From Prochlorococcus sp. AG-363-C02 (lineage in GTDB: Bacteria; Cyanobacteriota; Cyanobacteriia; PCC-6307; Cyanobiaceae), in contig QCFH01000007.1 of assembly GCA_003278345.1 (NCBI GenBank), positions 1 through 62,454 of the forward strand: a stretch of DNA of 62,454 nucleotides, given 5' to 3'. This document shows positions 18,134 through 27,306 of this stretch, piece after piece (the stretch's first letter is position 1; each line of letters opens with the position of its first letter). Below the pieces are notes generated by a model. It did not search any database and was not told the origin of the DNA. It saw only the letters and a list, made by a program, of their open reading frames with translations. The translations under genes were made by a program, and so were the position numbers.

Positions 18134-19255
18134 ATTAGCCTTAAGCAAATAGAGCTGCATTATTTTCGCAGTTACAAAAAACTAAAGTTAGCACTAAATG
18201 AAAAGCGTCTTTTAGTGATAGGTCCTAATGGGGTTGGAAAATCCAATCTGCTTGAGGCTGTTGAATTACTAGGTAGTTTGCGTTCTCATCGATGCACTAA
18301 TGATCATGATCTTGTTTGTTGGCATCATGACTCTGCAATTATTAGCGCTATTAATGGTGACGATGAGAAGATTGCTTTGGAATTTAAGAAAGGTTTTGGT
18401 AGGAGAGTATATAAAAACGGTAAACATCTTTCACGACATTTAGATTTACTAGGATCTCTGAGATGCGTTGGATTTAGTGCGCTTGATTTAACTTTGGTTA
18501 GAGGTGAGCCAGCGCTTCGTCGACATTGGCTAGATAGAGTTGTGCAGCAACTAGAGCCTATATATGGAGAGCTAACAACAAGATTTAGTAGATTGTTACG
18601 TCAAAGAAATCAGCTTTGGAAAAATTGGAAAAATTCGCCAAAGCATGATCTGGATGTTCTTTTAGATGCATTTGATGTTCAAATGGCACTAGTAAGTACT
18701 CGTATTCATCGTCGCAGAAGTCGAGCTTTGAAGCATTTACAACCTTTAGCTTCTGCATGGCAACAAAGACTAAGTAAGAGCCAAGAAGATCTAGAACTAA
18801 ACTATCTTCCAGGCAGTGTCCTAGAAGGAGAAGAAGATGAACTGGGATGGAGATTATGTATTGAAAAACAATTAGCTGATCAAAGAGCTGATGAAGAGAG
18901 ACTTGGAGTGTGTAAAGTTGGACCGCATCGAGATGAGATTTCTTTTTTACTTAATGGAGTACAAGCAAGAAAATTTGCCTCTGCAGGACAGCAGAGAACT
19001 ATTGTTTTATCTTTAAAATTAGCTGAATTGGAATTTGTTGGAGAAATGTATAACGATCCACCAGTTTTAGTATTAGATGATGTATTTGCTGAGCTTGATC
19101 CAATTAGACAGCTTTTACTTTTAGAAGCAGTGGGTAGTGACCATCAGTGCTTGATAAGTGCCACTCATTTGGAAGCTTTTGAAGGTGATTGGAGGAAAGA
19201 GTCTCAAATACTAAACTTGGGACTACAGCAAAATGGAAATCTTGAAGTCAATTAG
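18134..19255 (+). CDS. recF: DNA replication and repair protein RecF
   Basis: RecF helps load RecA at gaps, with RecO and RecR. About 373 aa with the proposed start, the normal size. Seen are the N-terminal HYFRSYKKL (family FRNY), Walker [10 protein letters not shown], the signature [16 protein letters not shown] and Walker [13 protein letters not shown]. The first ATG/GTG/TTG in frame is GTG at 18215, next to Walker A, which would delete the FRNY strand. ATT at 18134 lies ten residues before that Phe, where other RecF proteins have Met. I therefore propose ATT, tentatively. The frame has a stop at 18086-18088. Confidence 0.85.
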   Translation: MSLKQIELHYFRSYKKLKLALNEKRLLVIGPNGVGKSNLLEAVELLGSLRSHRCTNDHDLVCWHHDSAIISAINGDDEKIALEFKKGFGRRVYKNGKHLSRHLDLLGSLRCVGFSALDLTLVRGEPALRRHWLDRVVQQLEPIYGELTTRFSRLLRQRNQLWKNWKNSPKHDLDVLLDAFDVQMALVSTRIHRRRSRALKHLQPLASAWQQRLSKSQEDLELNYLPGSVLEGEEDELGWRLCIEKQLADQRADEERLGVCKVGPHRDEISFLLNGVQARKFASAGQQRTIVLSLKLAELEFVGEMYNDPPVLVLDDVFAELDPIRQLLLLEAVGSDHQCLISATHLEAFEGDWRKESQILNLGLQQNGNLEVN

Positions 19256-19280
19256 TCTAATTAACGTTTACCATCTTTAG

Positions 19281-19751
19281 ATGAAACAAAATCTTTCTTG
19301 TTTGCATCCAAATCCTGGATGGCCAAAAATAAAAAGAGAAAAATCAGTTGGATCAAAAGATGCTATGCAAGCTGAAATGGTAGGAAAGCATTGCATTCTT
19401 GAGTTGTACGGTTGTGAGCAATCTAAGCTTAATGACGAAGCTTTTGTAAGAACCAGTGTTAACTCAGCATCAAAAATTGCAGGTGCGACACTACTTAATA
19501 TGATCACTCATACATTTGAACCTCAAGGCGTTACAGGCTTAGCTCTTTTAGCTGAATCGCATATCTCAATTCATACGTGGCCTGAAAGTAAATATGCGGC
19601 AATAGATGTTTTCACATGTGGTGAACAGACTATGCCTGAGAAGGCCTGCAAATTTCTTGCTAAAGAATTTTGCGCTGAAAAATATTCTTTAGAAAGCTTT
19701 TCAAGACAAACAAAAGTAAAATCAGAATCGTCAAAAAGGGAGCCAAATTAA
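19281..19751 (+). CDS. speD: S-adenosylmethionine decarboxylase proenzyme
   Basis: Makes decarboxylated SAM, the aminopropyl donor for spermidine. The 156-aa prokaryotic-type proenzyme carries [12 protein letters not shown], in which self-cleavage between Glu and Ser creates the pyruvoyl group, then [11 protein letters not shown] with the catalytic Cys. The N-terminal about 30 residues before [11 protein letters not shown] are an extension; an ATG lies inside at codon 29 (AMQAEM region), so the start could be later. It follows recF by 25 nt and is convergent with the LarE-like gene. Confidence 0.93.
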   Translation: MKQNLSCLHPNPGWPKIKREKSVGSKDAMQAEMVGKHCILELYGCEQSKLNDEAFVRTSVNSASKIAGATLLNMITHTFEPQGVTGLALLAESHISIHTWPESKYAAIDVFTCGEQTMPEKACKFLAKEFCAEKYSLESFSRQTKVKSESSKREPN

Positions 19752-19773
19752 CTATTTTTAATTAAAATCTATT

Positions 19774-20619
19774 TTACTTATTTAACTTGTGTTCCCTATT
19801 TAATTTACCACTGATTAGCCCTTCTATATCAATACTAACTGTTGAGAAACCAAGTGATAATAAATATTCTAATGTCTCCTCTCTTTGGGAACTATCTAAT
19901 AAATCATTTATTCGATTTTTAGGAACTTCTATTCTTGCTACACATCCTTGAATTCTTACTCTGACCTCTGGAAAACCTTTATCAATAAGCCATTTTTCAG
20001 CCTTGTCTACTTGCTCAAGCCTTTGAGAACATATTTTCTCTCCATAGGAGAAGCGAGATGCTAAACAAGGTTGAGCAGGCTTGTCCCACCACGGTAGACC
20101 TAGCGCCTTTGAAATTGCACGAATATCAGATTTATAGATTCCTAACTCTGCTAACGGAGACCGAACTCCTGCAAGAATTGCGGCCTGAATACCTGGCCTA
20201 TAATCTTTTAAATCATCAGCATTGACTCCATCAAGTACTAAAGATCCTGAAAAGCTTTTGGCAATTTGTTTAAGATGTTGATGTAGTTCTTTTTTGCAAG
20301 CAAAACATCTATCTATGGGATTGTTACTGTAATTAGGATCTTTAAGTTCATCAGTTTTGCATTCTTGATGTTTTATACCAATCCATTTTGCTTGAATTCG
20401 TGCTTCTGATAGTAGGTGATTTGCCAGAGAAGGAGATACTCCTGTAATTGCAATGGCTTTTGAATCTAATTGTTCTTTTGCAACGACAGCAACTAGTGAA
20501 CTATCCACTCCCCCTGAATAAGCTATACAAACTCTTTTAAGATCTTTAATGAAATCTCTTAAAAGATCAAGCTGTTTAATTTGTGACTTTGCAAGTTGCT
20601 CTTGTAGCTTTAGCATCAT
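19774..20619 (-). CDS. LarE-like PP-loop sulfur transferase (ATP pyrophosphatase family)
   Basis: A 281-aa protein with the PP-loop SGGVDSSLVAV and AITGVSPS, a middle DRCFACKKEL, and QPCLASRFSYGE. In LarE, the Cys in the PCLASR motif is sacrificed as sulfur donor for the nickel-pincer cofactor of lactate racemase. This Cys is present. No larB or larC is found in the window, so the physiological product is unknown; the call is to the family, not to lactate racemization. The gene is on its own, convergent with speD. Confidence 0.82.
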   Translation of the reverse strand: MMLKLQEQLAKSQIKQLDLLRDFIKDLKRVCIAYSGGVDSSLVAVVAKEQLDSKAIAITGVSPSLANHLLSEARIQAKWIGIKHQECKTDELKDPNYSNNPIDRCFACKKELHQHLKQIAKSFSGSLVLDGVNADDLKDYRPGIQAAILAGVRSPLAELGIYKSDIRAISKALGLPWWDKPAQPCLASRFSYGEKICSQRLEQVDKAEKWLIDKGFPEVRVRIQGCVARIEVPKNRINDLLDSSQREETLEYLLSLGFSTVSIDIEGLISGKLNREHKLNK

Positions 20620-20693
20620 GTTTTAAGCCTTTCATTGAAGATTTTCTTCATAGGTTGAATTAGGTACGATCTTTTTCAGGAAGGAATTATTGA

Positions 20694-21902
20694 ATGAAGT
20701 CCAACCAAGATCTAAAATTTTCTCAGACAAAGGATAAATCCTTTAAGAAAGAGCGCAAAAAATCAATTGGGATAGTTACCGCCGCTGATAGTAAGGAACG
20801 TATTCATGGGCAATTGCATGTTTATGATGGAGAAGGCAAGGGTAAAAGTCAGGCTGCACTAGGAGTTGTTTTAAGAACAATTGGCTTAGGTATTTGTGAG
20901 CAGCGTCAAACAAGAGTCCTATTACTTAGGTTTTTAAAAGGTCCTGGAAGATCTTACGATGAAGATGCAGCGATAGATGCTTTACAGCAAGGTTTCCCTC
21001 ATTTAATTGATCAAGTAAGAACTGGTAGAGCTGACTTTTTTACAGCAGAAGAAGCTATTGCATTTGATAAAAGTGAAGCGAAACGTGGCTGGGATATTGC
21101 TAAAGGTGCAATTGCAAGTGCACTTTATTCAGTTGTAGTACTTGATGAATTGAATCCTGTTTTAGATCTTGGACTTTTATCGATAAAAGAAGTGGTAGAA
21201 ACAATTTCCTCTAGACCAGAAGGGATGGAAGTAATTGTTACTGGTCGCGCTGCCCCTATGGAACTTGTGCAAGCTGCTGAGTTGCATTCTGAAATGCGAG
21301 CACATCGTCGGCCAAATTCCATTAATTCTGATTCAAACTCTTTTGATTCTCCTGGTGGAATTGAAATATATACAGGTGAAGGTAAAGGAAAATCTACTAG
21401 TGCATTAGGCAAAGCTTTACAGGCAATAGGCAAAGGTATAAGTCAAGATAAAAGCCATAGGGTATTAATTTTGCAATGGCTTAAAGGTGGTACTGGATAC
21501 ACTGAGGACGCTGCAATTGCAGCACTTAGAGAGAGTTATCCACATTTAGTTGACCATTTACGTTCTGGAAGAGATGCGATTGTTTGGCGAGGTCAGCAGC
21601 AATCAATTGATTATGTAGAAGCAGAAAGAGCATGGGAAATTGCCAGAGCAGCAATTGCCAGCGGTCTGTATAAGACAGTTATATTGGATGAGTTAAATCC
21701 TACGGTTGATTTAGAACTTATTCCTGTAGAACCCATTGTAGAAACTTTACTAAGAAAGCCTTTAGAGACAGAAGTGATAATTACTGGTCGCTGTAAAAAT
21801 CACCCCTCATATTTTGATTTAGCAAGTGTACATTCAGAGATGGTTTGCCATAAACATTATGCTGAGCAAGGTGTTGAATTAAAAAGAGGAGTAGATTATT
21901 AA
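20694..21902 (+). CDS. Tandemly duplicated CobO/BtuR-like adenosyltransferase protein
   Basis: The 402-aa protein consists of two CobO-like P-loop domains in a row (about 38-205 and 222-400). Domain 1 has YDGEGKGKSQAALG and VVLDELNPVLDLGL; domain 2 has YTGEGKGKSTSALG and VILDELNPTVDLEL. CobO adenosylates cob(I)alamin or its precursors. Both P-loops are intact, so either repeat could bind ATP. A normal CobO is about 200 aa. A good AGGAAGGA site precedes the ATG. It ends 3 nt from the convergent MoeB-like gene. Confidence 0.82.
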   Translation: MKSNQDLKFSQTKDKSFKKERKKSIGIVTAADSKERIHGQLHVYDGEGKGKSQAALGVVLRTIGLGICEQRQTRVLLLRFLKGPGRSYDEDAAIDALQQGFPHLIDQVRTGRADFFTAEEAIAFDKSEAKRGWDIAKGAIASALYSVVVLDELNPVLDLGLLSIKEVVETISSRPEGMEVIVTGRAAPMELVQAAELHSEMRAHRRPNSINSDSNSFDSPGGIEIYTGEGKGKSTSALGKALQAIGKGISQDKSHRVLILQWLKGGTGYTEDAAIAALRESYPHLVDHLRSGRDAIVWRGQQQSIDYVEAERAWEIARAAIASGLYKTVILDELNPTVDLELIPVEPIVETLLRKPLETEVIITGRCKNHPSYFDLASVHSEMVCHKHYAEQGVELKRGVDY

Positions 21903-21905
21903 TGA

Positions 21906-23051
21906 TTATTCTTTGCAGTTTTCTTTTTCCCAAGCTTCAATTCCTCCATTAACATTAGTAGCTGAAATTCCATATTGTTTTAAAAGAAGAATTGCTTTTT
22001 TAGATCTTTCACCTGATTTGCAGTGAATATACAATTTTTTATCTAATGAAATTTCTTTAAGTTTTTTTATAGATTCCATCTTTGATATTTCATCTAGAGG
22101 AATTAATGTTGATCCCTTAATACATTCTATCCTATTTTCCAGTTTAGTTCTTACGTCAATTAAGAATATTTTTGTTGGATTTGTATTAATCAAATACTTT
22201 AGTTTTTTTACAGAAATACTTTCTACCTGAGATTTACTGCTCTCATTTTTTTGGCAGAATTCTTTATAATTAATCAATTCTTTAGGATTTTCTCTTTCTT
22301 TATCCTTAAATAATCTCAATTCTTTAAATTTCATTTTAAGAGAGTCAATGACTAATAGCCTTCCATCTAAAGGTTCGCCTATATTAGTTATTATTTTAAT
22401 TGCTTCTGTGGCTTGAATAAGTCCAACTAGTCCAGGAAGAATTCCCATAACACCTATTTCAGAGCAGGTTGGTAGTAAGTCTTTAGGAGGTGGATCTGGA
22501 ATTAAATCGCGAAAATTAGGACTATTTTCAGTCAGATTGAATACTGTTACTTGTCCTTCAAACTTAGATATTGCACCATAAATAATTGCTTTATTTAGGA
22601 TTGAACTAGCATCATTAATCAAATATCTAGCTTCAAAATTATCTGTACAGTCACAGATAATATCAAATTTATTGATAATTCCTAAAGCATTCTTAGAGGT
22701 CAACAATGTATTAAATATCTCTACTTCACAATGCGGGTTAATTTCTAATATTCTTGACTTAGCTGAAAATGTTTTTGGTTTACCAATTGAATCTGTTGAG
22801 TGAATAATCTGTCTTTGTAGATTTGATTTCTCTACAAAATCTGAATCAACAATTCCAATTCTTCCTATTCCAGAAGCAGCAAGATAAATAAGAAGGGGAG
22901 AACCAAGACCTCCGCATCCTATACAAAGTACCGAGCTATCCTTTAGTTTTTTTTGTCCATCTTCTCCAATCTCTGGCAATAAGATATGCCTGGAATATCT
23001 CTCTATTTCATCAGAGTTGAATTTTAAATTACTTTTATTTGCTTGATTCAT
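21906..23051 (-). CDS. moeB: MoeB/ThiF-type E1-like adenylyltransferase with C-terminal rhodanese domain
   Basis: A 381-aa MoeZ-type protein that would adenylate the C-terminal Gly-Gly of a small sulfur carrier (MoaD/ThiS-like) and pass on sulfur. The ThiF domain shows RHILLPEIGEDGQKKL, CIGCGGLGSPLLIYLA and the E1 cysteine in LLPTCSEIGVMG. The rhodanese domain has the active loop HCKSGERS. The two structural zinc CxxC pairs are missing: the first position reads NFRD before LIPDPPP, and no CPxCG follows the ThiF core. moaD/thiS is not nearby. Confidence 0.88.
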   Translation of the reverse strand: MNQANKSNLKFNSDEIERYSRHILLPEIGEDGQKKLKDSSVLCIGCGGLGSPLLIYLAASGIGRIGIVDSDFVEKSNLQRQIIHSTDSIGKPKTFSAKSRILEINPHCEVEIFNTLLTSKNALGIINKFDIICDCTDNFEARYLINDASSILNKAIIYGAISKFEGQVTVFNLTENSPNFRDLIPDPPPKDLLPTCSEIGVMGILPGLVGLIQATEAIKIITNIGEPLDGRLLVIDSLKMKFKELRLFKDKERENPKELINYKEFCQKNESSKSQVESISVKKLKYLINTNPTKIFLIDVRTKLENRIECIKGSTLIPLDEISKMESIKKLKEISLDKKLYIHCKSGERSKKAILLLKQYGISATNVNGGIEAWEKENCKE

Positions 23052-23486
23052 TTTTGGTCATTTCCAAAAGCTTGTTTTAATTTTTTAAAACTAGAGCAAT
23101 TAGATAGGAAATAATAGTTTTTTGCTTCTTTATCTAACATCTATTAATTACTTTATTGTGCTTTAAAAGAAGCTGCCTAAGAAATTACATAAACCATGTT
23201 TTTCTTTAGTTTTAAAAAGTGTATGCAAATTCTTAGGGAGCATATGGGTTTTATTACTTAAAGTTCATCCTTTTCAAATACCTTGTGAAGATTTTTAAAG
23301 CAAAATCTCTTTCTTTTTAACCCCTGTAAACTTAAACAAGGCTTGTAGATCCCTAGTAATATTCAAAATATCAATTTTGTACGGTCCTCTCTCTATTATG
23401 GTTCGGAATTATCTATAAACTAAAGTTGGCGCTTAAAAGATTAATTAGATACACTCAACTCAACATTCAATTGTAAGAACTTGGTA
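23052..23486. other. Divergent intergenic region between moeB and the CURT1-like gene
   Basis: About 435 nt without a convincing gene. TATAAA at 23414-23419 is a possible -10 for the gene at 23487, implying a leader of about 60 nt. An 11-nt palindrome ACAAGGCTTGT occurs at 23336-23346. Nothing else stands out. Confidence 0.4.
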
Positions 23487-23852
23487 ATGAGCGATGTAAG
23501 TCCTGAGTCTAATCAAGACTCAAACACTGATTCTACCCCTTCAGGGCCAACTATTTCAGATCGTGCTGGTGATTTTATGAGTCAGGCAAATGAAATGCTT
23601 GGAAAAATTGACTGGTCTCAGATGGGTAAATATGGAAAAGCTGCAGGTATCATTGCAGTTGTAATTGTTGCCCAGATTGTAATTAAAGTAATTGTTGATA
23701 CTGTTAACTTCTTTCCAGTTTTACCTGGCTTGTTAGAGCTTTTGGGCATTATTGTTGTTGGACAATGGAGCTGGCAAAATCTTACAACTAGTGAAAAACG
23801 TAGTGCTGTTGTCGATAAAATTCAGAATATAAGAAAAGAATATATAGATTAG
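23487..23852 (+). CDS. curT: CAAD-domain / CURT1-like thylakoid membrane protein
   Basis: A 121-aa protein of the CAAD/CURT1 family, which bends thylakoid membranes and affects photosystem II assembly. The N-terminal about 25 residues are Ser/Asp/Thr-rich and disordered; an amphipathic stretch follows (RAGDFMSQANEMLGKIDW), then two hydrophobic segments (about 52-73 and 80-98) separated by VDTVNFFPVLPG, then a charged helix. This layout and the length are typical. I chose the ATG at 23487 over the TTG two codons earlier. Confidence 0.8.
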   Translation: MSDVSPESNQDSNTDSTPSGPTISDRAGDFMSQANEMLGKIDWSQMGKYGKAAGIIAVVIVAQIVIKVIVDTVNFFPVLPGLLELLGIIVVGQWSWQNLTTSEKRSAVVDKIQNIRKEYID

Positions 23853-23856
23853 AAGA

Positions 23857-24750
23857 TTAAAAGTTATCTATTAAATAAGAAACTTTCTTTAGCGAGGTTA
23901 GGGCTTGATGTCTGTATGATCCACCAAAAATATTTGCATGATTGAATAAGTGATAGAGATTATATATATCAATTCTTTCTTTATATGTAGAAGGTAACTT
24001 CCATATTTCCTCATAGCCTTCATAAAAATCGTTAGAGAAACCACCGAAAAGTTTAGTCATAGCTATATCTACTTCTCTATCAGCCCACCAAATAGCAGGA
24101 TCAAAAATAATGCCTTTTCCATTCTTTTGAACTGCAGTATTTCCTTTCCACAGATCACCATGAACTAGTGAAGGCTTAGGTTGATGTTTGCTTAAAAATT
24201 TTATTAATTGAGACTCAAAGTTGCTATTTTCAAGGCCTTTAAACCATTTATGTGCCATATTTAATTGTGGGGTTAATCGAAGTTTTACAAAACATTCTCC
24301 CCAGCTTTTCATCCAGCCTTTTAATTGGGGACTGCTCCCGATAAATCCATCTATATCCAATCCAAATTTGTTGGGACTATTAAGCATAGATTGTTTATGA
24401 AGTATAGCCAAGCCTTTCCCTAAGTTCTTTTCATTTCCTATATTTAAATCCATCCATGGCATCAATAAAATTGCTATTGTTGATAATTTTTGCGTGATTA
24501 ATACGTTGGGAATGGTTAATAAATCATTATTTGAGTATTTATTGAGATGATTAAGTCCTTCTGCTTCGAAATCAAGCATCTTATAATATTTTATAGGTGA
24601 TATTTTTGCGAAAAGTTTTTGCCCATTTTCTAATTTTATTTGCAAGGCATTATGAATACACCCTCCAGAGACATCTTTTACTTCTTTTATTTTTTCTCTA
24701 GAAAAATCGCTAATACAGCCTGCAATCTCTTGTGCAATTTTATCATTCAT
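23857..24750 (-). CDS. Fructosamine kinase family protein
   Basis: A 297-aa protein with the aminoglycoside phosphotransferase-like kinase fold. Evidence: VSGGCIHNALQIKLENGQ (nucleotide loop), LFAKISP (Lys), the catalytic loop PSLVHGDLWKGNTAV with HGDxxxxN, and the metal-binding IIFDPAIWWADREVDIAM. Family members phosphorylate ketosamines formed by glycation; bacterial substrates are mostly unproven. It is convergent with the CURT1-like gene (4 nt apart) and divergent from the CrtD-like gene. Confidence 0.9.
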   Translation of the reverse strand: MNDKIAQEIAGCISDFSREKIKEVKDVSGGCIHNALQIKLENGQKLFAKISPIKYYKMLDFEAEGLNHLNKYSNNDLLTIPNVLITQKLSTIAILLMPWMDLNIGNEKNLGKGLAILHKQSMLNSPNKFGLDIDGFIGSSPQLKGWMKSWGECFVKLRLTPQLNMAHKWFKGLENSNFESQLIKFLSKHQPKPSLVHGDLWKGNTAVQKNGKGIIFDPAIWWADREVDIAMTKLFGGFSNDFYEGYEEIWKLPSTYKERIDIYNLYHLFNHANIFGGSYRHQALTSLKKVSYLIDNF

Positions 24751-24776
24751 GTGTATTTTTTTATCGAGGTATCAGT

Positions 24777-26297
24777 TTGACTTCTAATAGTAAGAAATCA
24801 GTAATTGTGATTGGTGGAGGCATTGCTGGAATAACAGCGGGAGCATTGTTAGCTAATGAAGGACTAAAGGTTACTTTAATTGAAGCCCATAGTCAGCTTG
24901 GCGGATGTGCAGGAACTTTTCGCAGAGGATCTTTTGTTTTTGATGTGGGAGCCACGCAAGTTGCTGGATTAGAAAAAGGAGGTATTCATGAACGAATTTT
25001 TAGACATCTTAAATGGCCTGCTCCTTTTGCAAATATATTAGATCCGGCTTGCGTAGTTGATCTAGGGGATGGCACTAAACCTATTTATCTTTGGCATGAT
25101 TCCGAGAAATGGGAAAAAGAGCGAAATGAACAATTTCCAGGTAGTGAGACCTTCTGGACCTTATGTAATCAATTGCATAAAAGTAATTGGCTATTTGCAG
25201 CTAATGATCCAATCTTACCTACACAGAATCTTTGGGACTTTAATCAATTTCGCAAAGCAATTCAACCAATAAATCTTGCAAGTGCTTTTTTTAGTAGATC
25301 ATCTGTTGCTGATCTACTTTGGATATGTTCATGTAGCAAGAATGTAAGACTTAGAAAGTTTCTTGACCTGCAATTAAAACTTTACTCTCAAGAAAATTGT
25401 GATCAAACAGCTGCTTTATATGGAGCTACTGTGCTTCATATGGCACAGTCACCACTTGGTCTGTGGCATTTAGAAGGTTCAATGCAAAAACTTAGCGATC
25501 ATTTACTTGATTGTTTTATAAGAGATGGTGGAAATTTATTAACAAGGCATAAAGTTATATCTTTAGCCTTAATTAATAATGAGAAATCATGGAAGTTAGA
25601 TGTTATCAATCAATATTCAGATGTTATTCAATTTGAAGCTTCTGATGTAATCTTCACATTGCCTCCTCAATCACTTTTGGATTTAATGTCTTATGAAAGT
25701 GGATTACCTAATAATTATCGAAATAGATTAGAGAAATTACCTAAAGTCAATGGAGCCATTGTTTTTTATGGTGCGATTGATCGTAGGTATATGCCTACAG
25801 ATAACCTTAGACATATTCAATTAAATGAAGATAAATTGGGTTCATTATTTATTTCAATTAGTCAAGATGGTGATGGTCGAGCACCAGTAGGTCAAGCAAC
25901 CTGTATTGCGAGTATTTTTACAGACGTTGACTTCTGGTCTTCATGTAATGATTTTGAATATAAAAAAAATAAAGATTTAATACTTAAAAGGATTCTAGAT
26001 GCTCTTCAGATGTCATTAGGAATTGATTCTCAAAATTGGTTGCATAAAGAATTAGCTACCCCAAAAAGCTTCGCGAAGTGGACTGGAAGACCACTAGGCA
26101 TCGTTGGTGGTTTAGGCCAGAAGCCAACAACTTTTGGGCCTTTTGGTTTGCCTAGTAGAACTCCAATGAAGGGTTTATGGCTATGCGGTGACTCTATTTA
26201 TCCTGGAGAAGGTACAGCAGGTGTAAGTCAATCTGCGCTAATGGCCTGTAAGCAATTACTTGCTAACCATGGAAGGAAGTTTGATTTAATTAAATAG
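24777..26297 (+). CDS. crtD: CrtD-like carotenoid desaturase (FAD-dependent)
   Basis: A 506-aa CrtI/CrtD/CrtH-family oxidoreductase. It starts with the FAD Rossmann motif VIVIGGGIAGITAGALLANEG and LIEAHSQLGGCAGTF, and ends with WLCGDSIYPGEGTAGVSQSA, the FAD-binding closing motif seen in the C-3',4' desaturase group. Substrate assignment within the carotenoid family is inference; CruA or isomerase-type relatives are alternatives. The longer frame starts inside the divergent kinase gene, so I chose the TTG at 24777, preceded by GAGG at 7 nt. Confidence 0.75.
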   Translation: MTSNSKKSVIVIGGGIAGITAGALLANEGLKVTLIEAHSQLGGCAGTFRRGSFVFDVGATQVAGLEKGGIHERIFRHLKWPAPFANILDPACVVDLGDGTKPIYLWHDSEKWEKERNEQFPGSETFWTLCNQLHKSNWLFAANDPILPTQNLWDFNQFRKAIQPINLASAFFSRSSVADLLWICSCSKNVRLRKFLDLQLKLYSQENCDQTAALYGATVLHMAQSPLGLWHLEGSMQKLSDHLLDCFIRDGGNLLTRHKVISLALINNEKSWKLDVINQYSDVIQFEASDVIFTLPPQSLLDLMSYESGLPNNYRNRLEKLPKVNGAIVFYGAIDRRYMPTDNLRHIQLNEDKLGSLFISISQDGDGRAPVGQATCIASIFTDVDFWSSCNDFEYKKNKDLILKRILDALQMSLGIDSQNWLHKELATPKSFAKWTGRPLGIVGGLGQKPTTFGPFGLPSRTPMKGLWLCGDSIYPGEGTAGVSQSALMACKQLLANHGRKFDLIK

Positions 26298-26306
26298 TTA
26301 TTTTTC

Positions 26307-27152
26307 CTATAGATAATTCGATCTATTTTGTTGTGTTTGTTCTAATTCTTGTTTTAGCTTGTCCCATTGTTTATGACTAATCATTTTTTCAAATTTGTCT
26401 ATTGAAGCACGGTATGTGGTGAATGTTTCTAGTATTTTTTCACTGTTGTATCTTGCCATTGCAACTCCAAGATCTGGGTTGCCACCTCCAACTCTTGTTG
26501 TATCTTTAAAACCACTGGAAGCAATGGTTTTTGCTAGAGTTGACACTTTATTGTTTCTTTCTTCATTTACAGATTTTAGTAATGAAGCACTTATATAGAC
26601 AGGTAAATGTGAGATAAGAGCTACTGCTTGATCGTGGGTCTCAGCATCTGTTGTTATCCAATCACTTCCAAGAGAAATTGCTAAATTCTTTACCACTGTC
26701 AACGCATCATTGTCTGTTGTTTCGTCTGGTGTTGCAACCCAAGGCTTATTTTTAAATAATTTCCTTTGACCAGCTTCTACACCGGTATGAATTGTGCCAG
26801 ACATAGGATGACTAGCTACAAATTTAGGATGTAATCTACGCCATTTGTTTAAAACAGGTTTTTTTACAGATCCGACATCTGTTATTACGGCATTAATAGG
26901 TAATGCATTAATTAATTGTTTTGCTGGCTCTATTAGTTGCGGCAAAGGTAATGCAAGGATTACTATTGAACAATCTGCAATTATTTCTGGATCAGTACTG
27001 ATAAATTGAGCCAAACCTCTTTCCTTTGCTTTAATTGCGTTTTCTTCTTTGTTGACCCATCCGCATACTTCATGACCTTTAGCTTGAAGGTCTAACCCAA
27101 TTGAACCACCAATGAGCCCAAGACCAATTATGCCAACGCGATGTAATTCCAT
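26307..27152 (-). CDS. tyrA: Arogenate/prephenate dehydrogenase
   Basis: The 281-aa TyrA protein makes tyrosine from arogenate (usual in cyanobacteria, NADP-dependent) or the prephenate equivalent. The Rossmann motif GIIGLGLIGGSIGLDL begins at residue 8. Conserved SHPMSGTIHTGVEAG carries the catalytic His, and ALISHLPVYIS and the GGGNPDLGVAM stretch follow. The length shows a TyrA core without ACT or chorismate-mutase domains. It is convergent with the CrtD-like gene, 9 nt apart. Confidence 0.95.
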   Translation of the reverse strand: MELHRVGIIGLGLIGGSIGLDLQAKGHEVCGWVNKEENAIKAKERGLAQFISTDPEIIADCSIVILALPLPQLIEPAKQLINALPINAVITDVGSVKKPVLNKWRRLHPKFVASHPMSGTIHTGVEAGQRKLFKNKPWVATPDETTDNDALTVVKNLAISLGSDWITTDAETHDQAVALISHLPVYISASLLKSVNEERNNKVSTLAKTIASSGFKDTTRVGGGNPDLGVAMARYNSEKILETFTTYRASIDKFEKMISHKQWDKLKQELEQTQQNRSNYL

Positions 27153-27306
27153 TAATTTTACAATACTCCTTTTTAAATCTTGTTCTACATTAAATATAGG
27201 ACTTATTTTTCCTTAATTAACTGATCTCATTAAATGATTGAGGTATATGCTCATAACTATCTAAAAAAAACTTCTTAAGAAGGATTCGTTTATTTGGCCT
27301 CATAAC

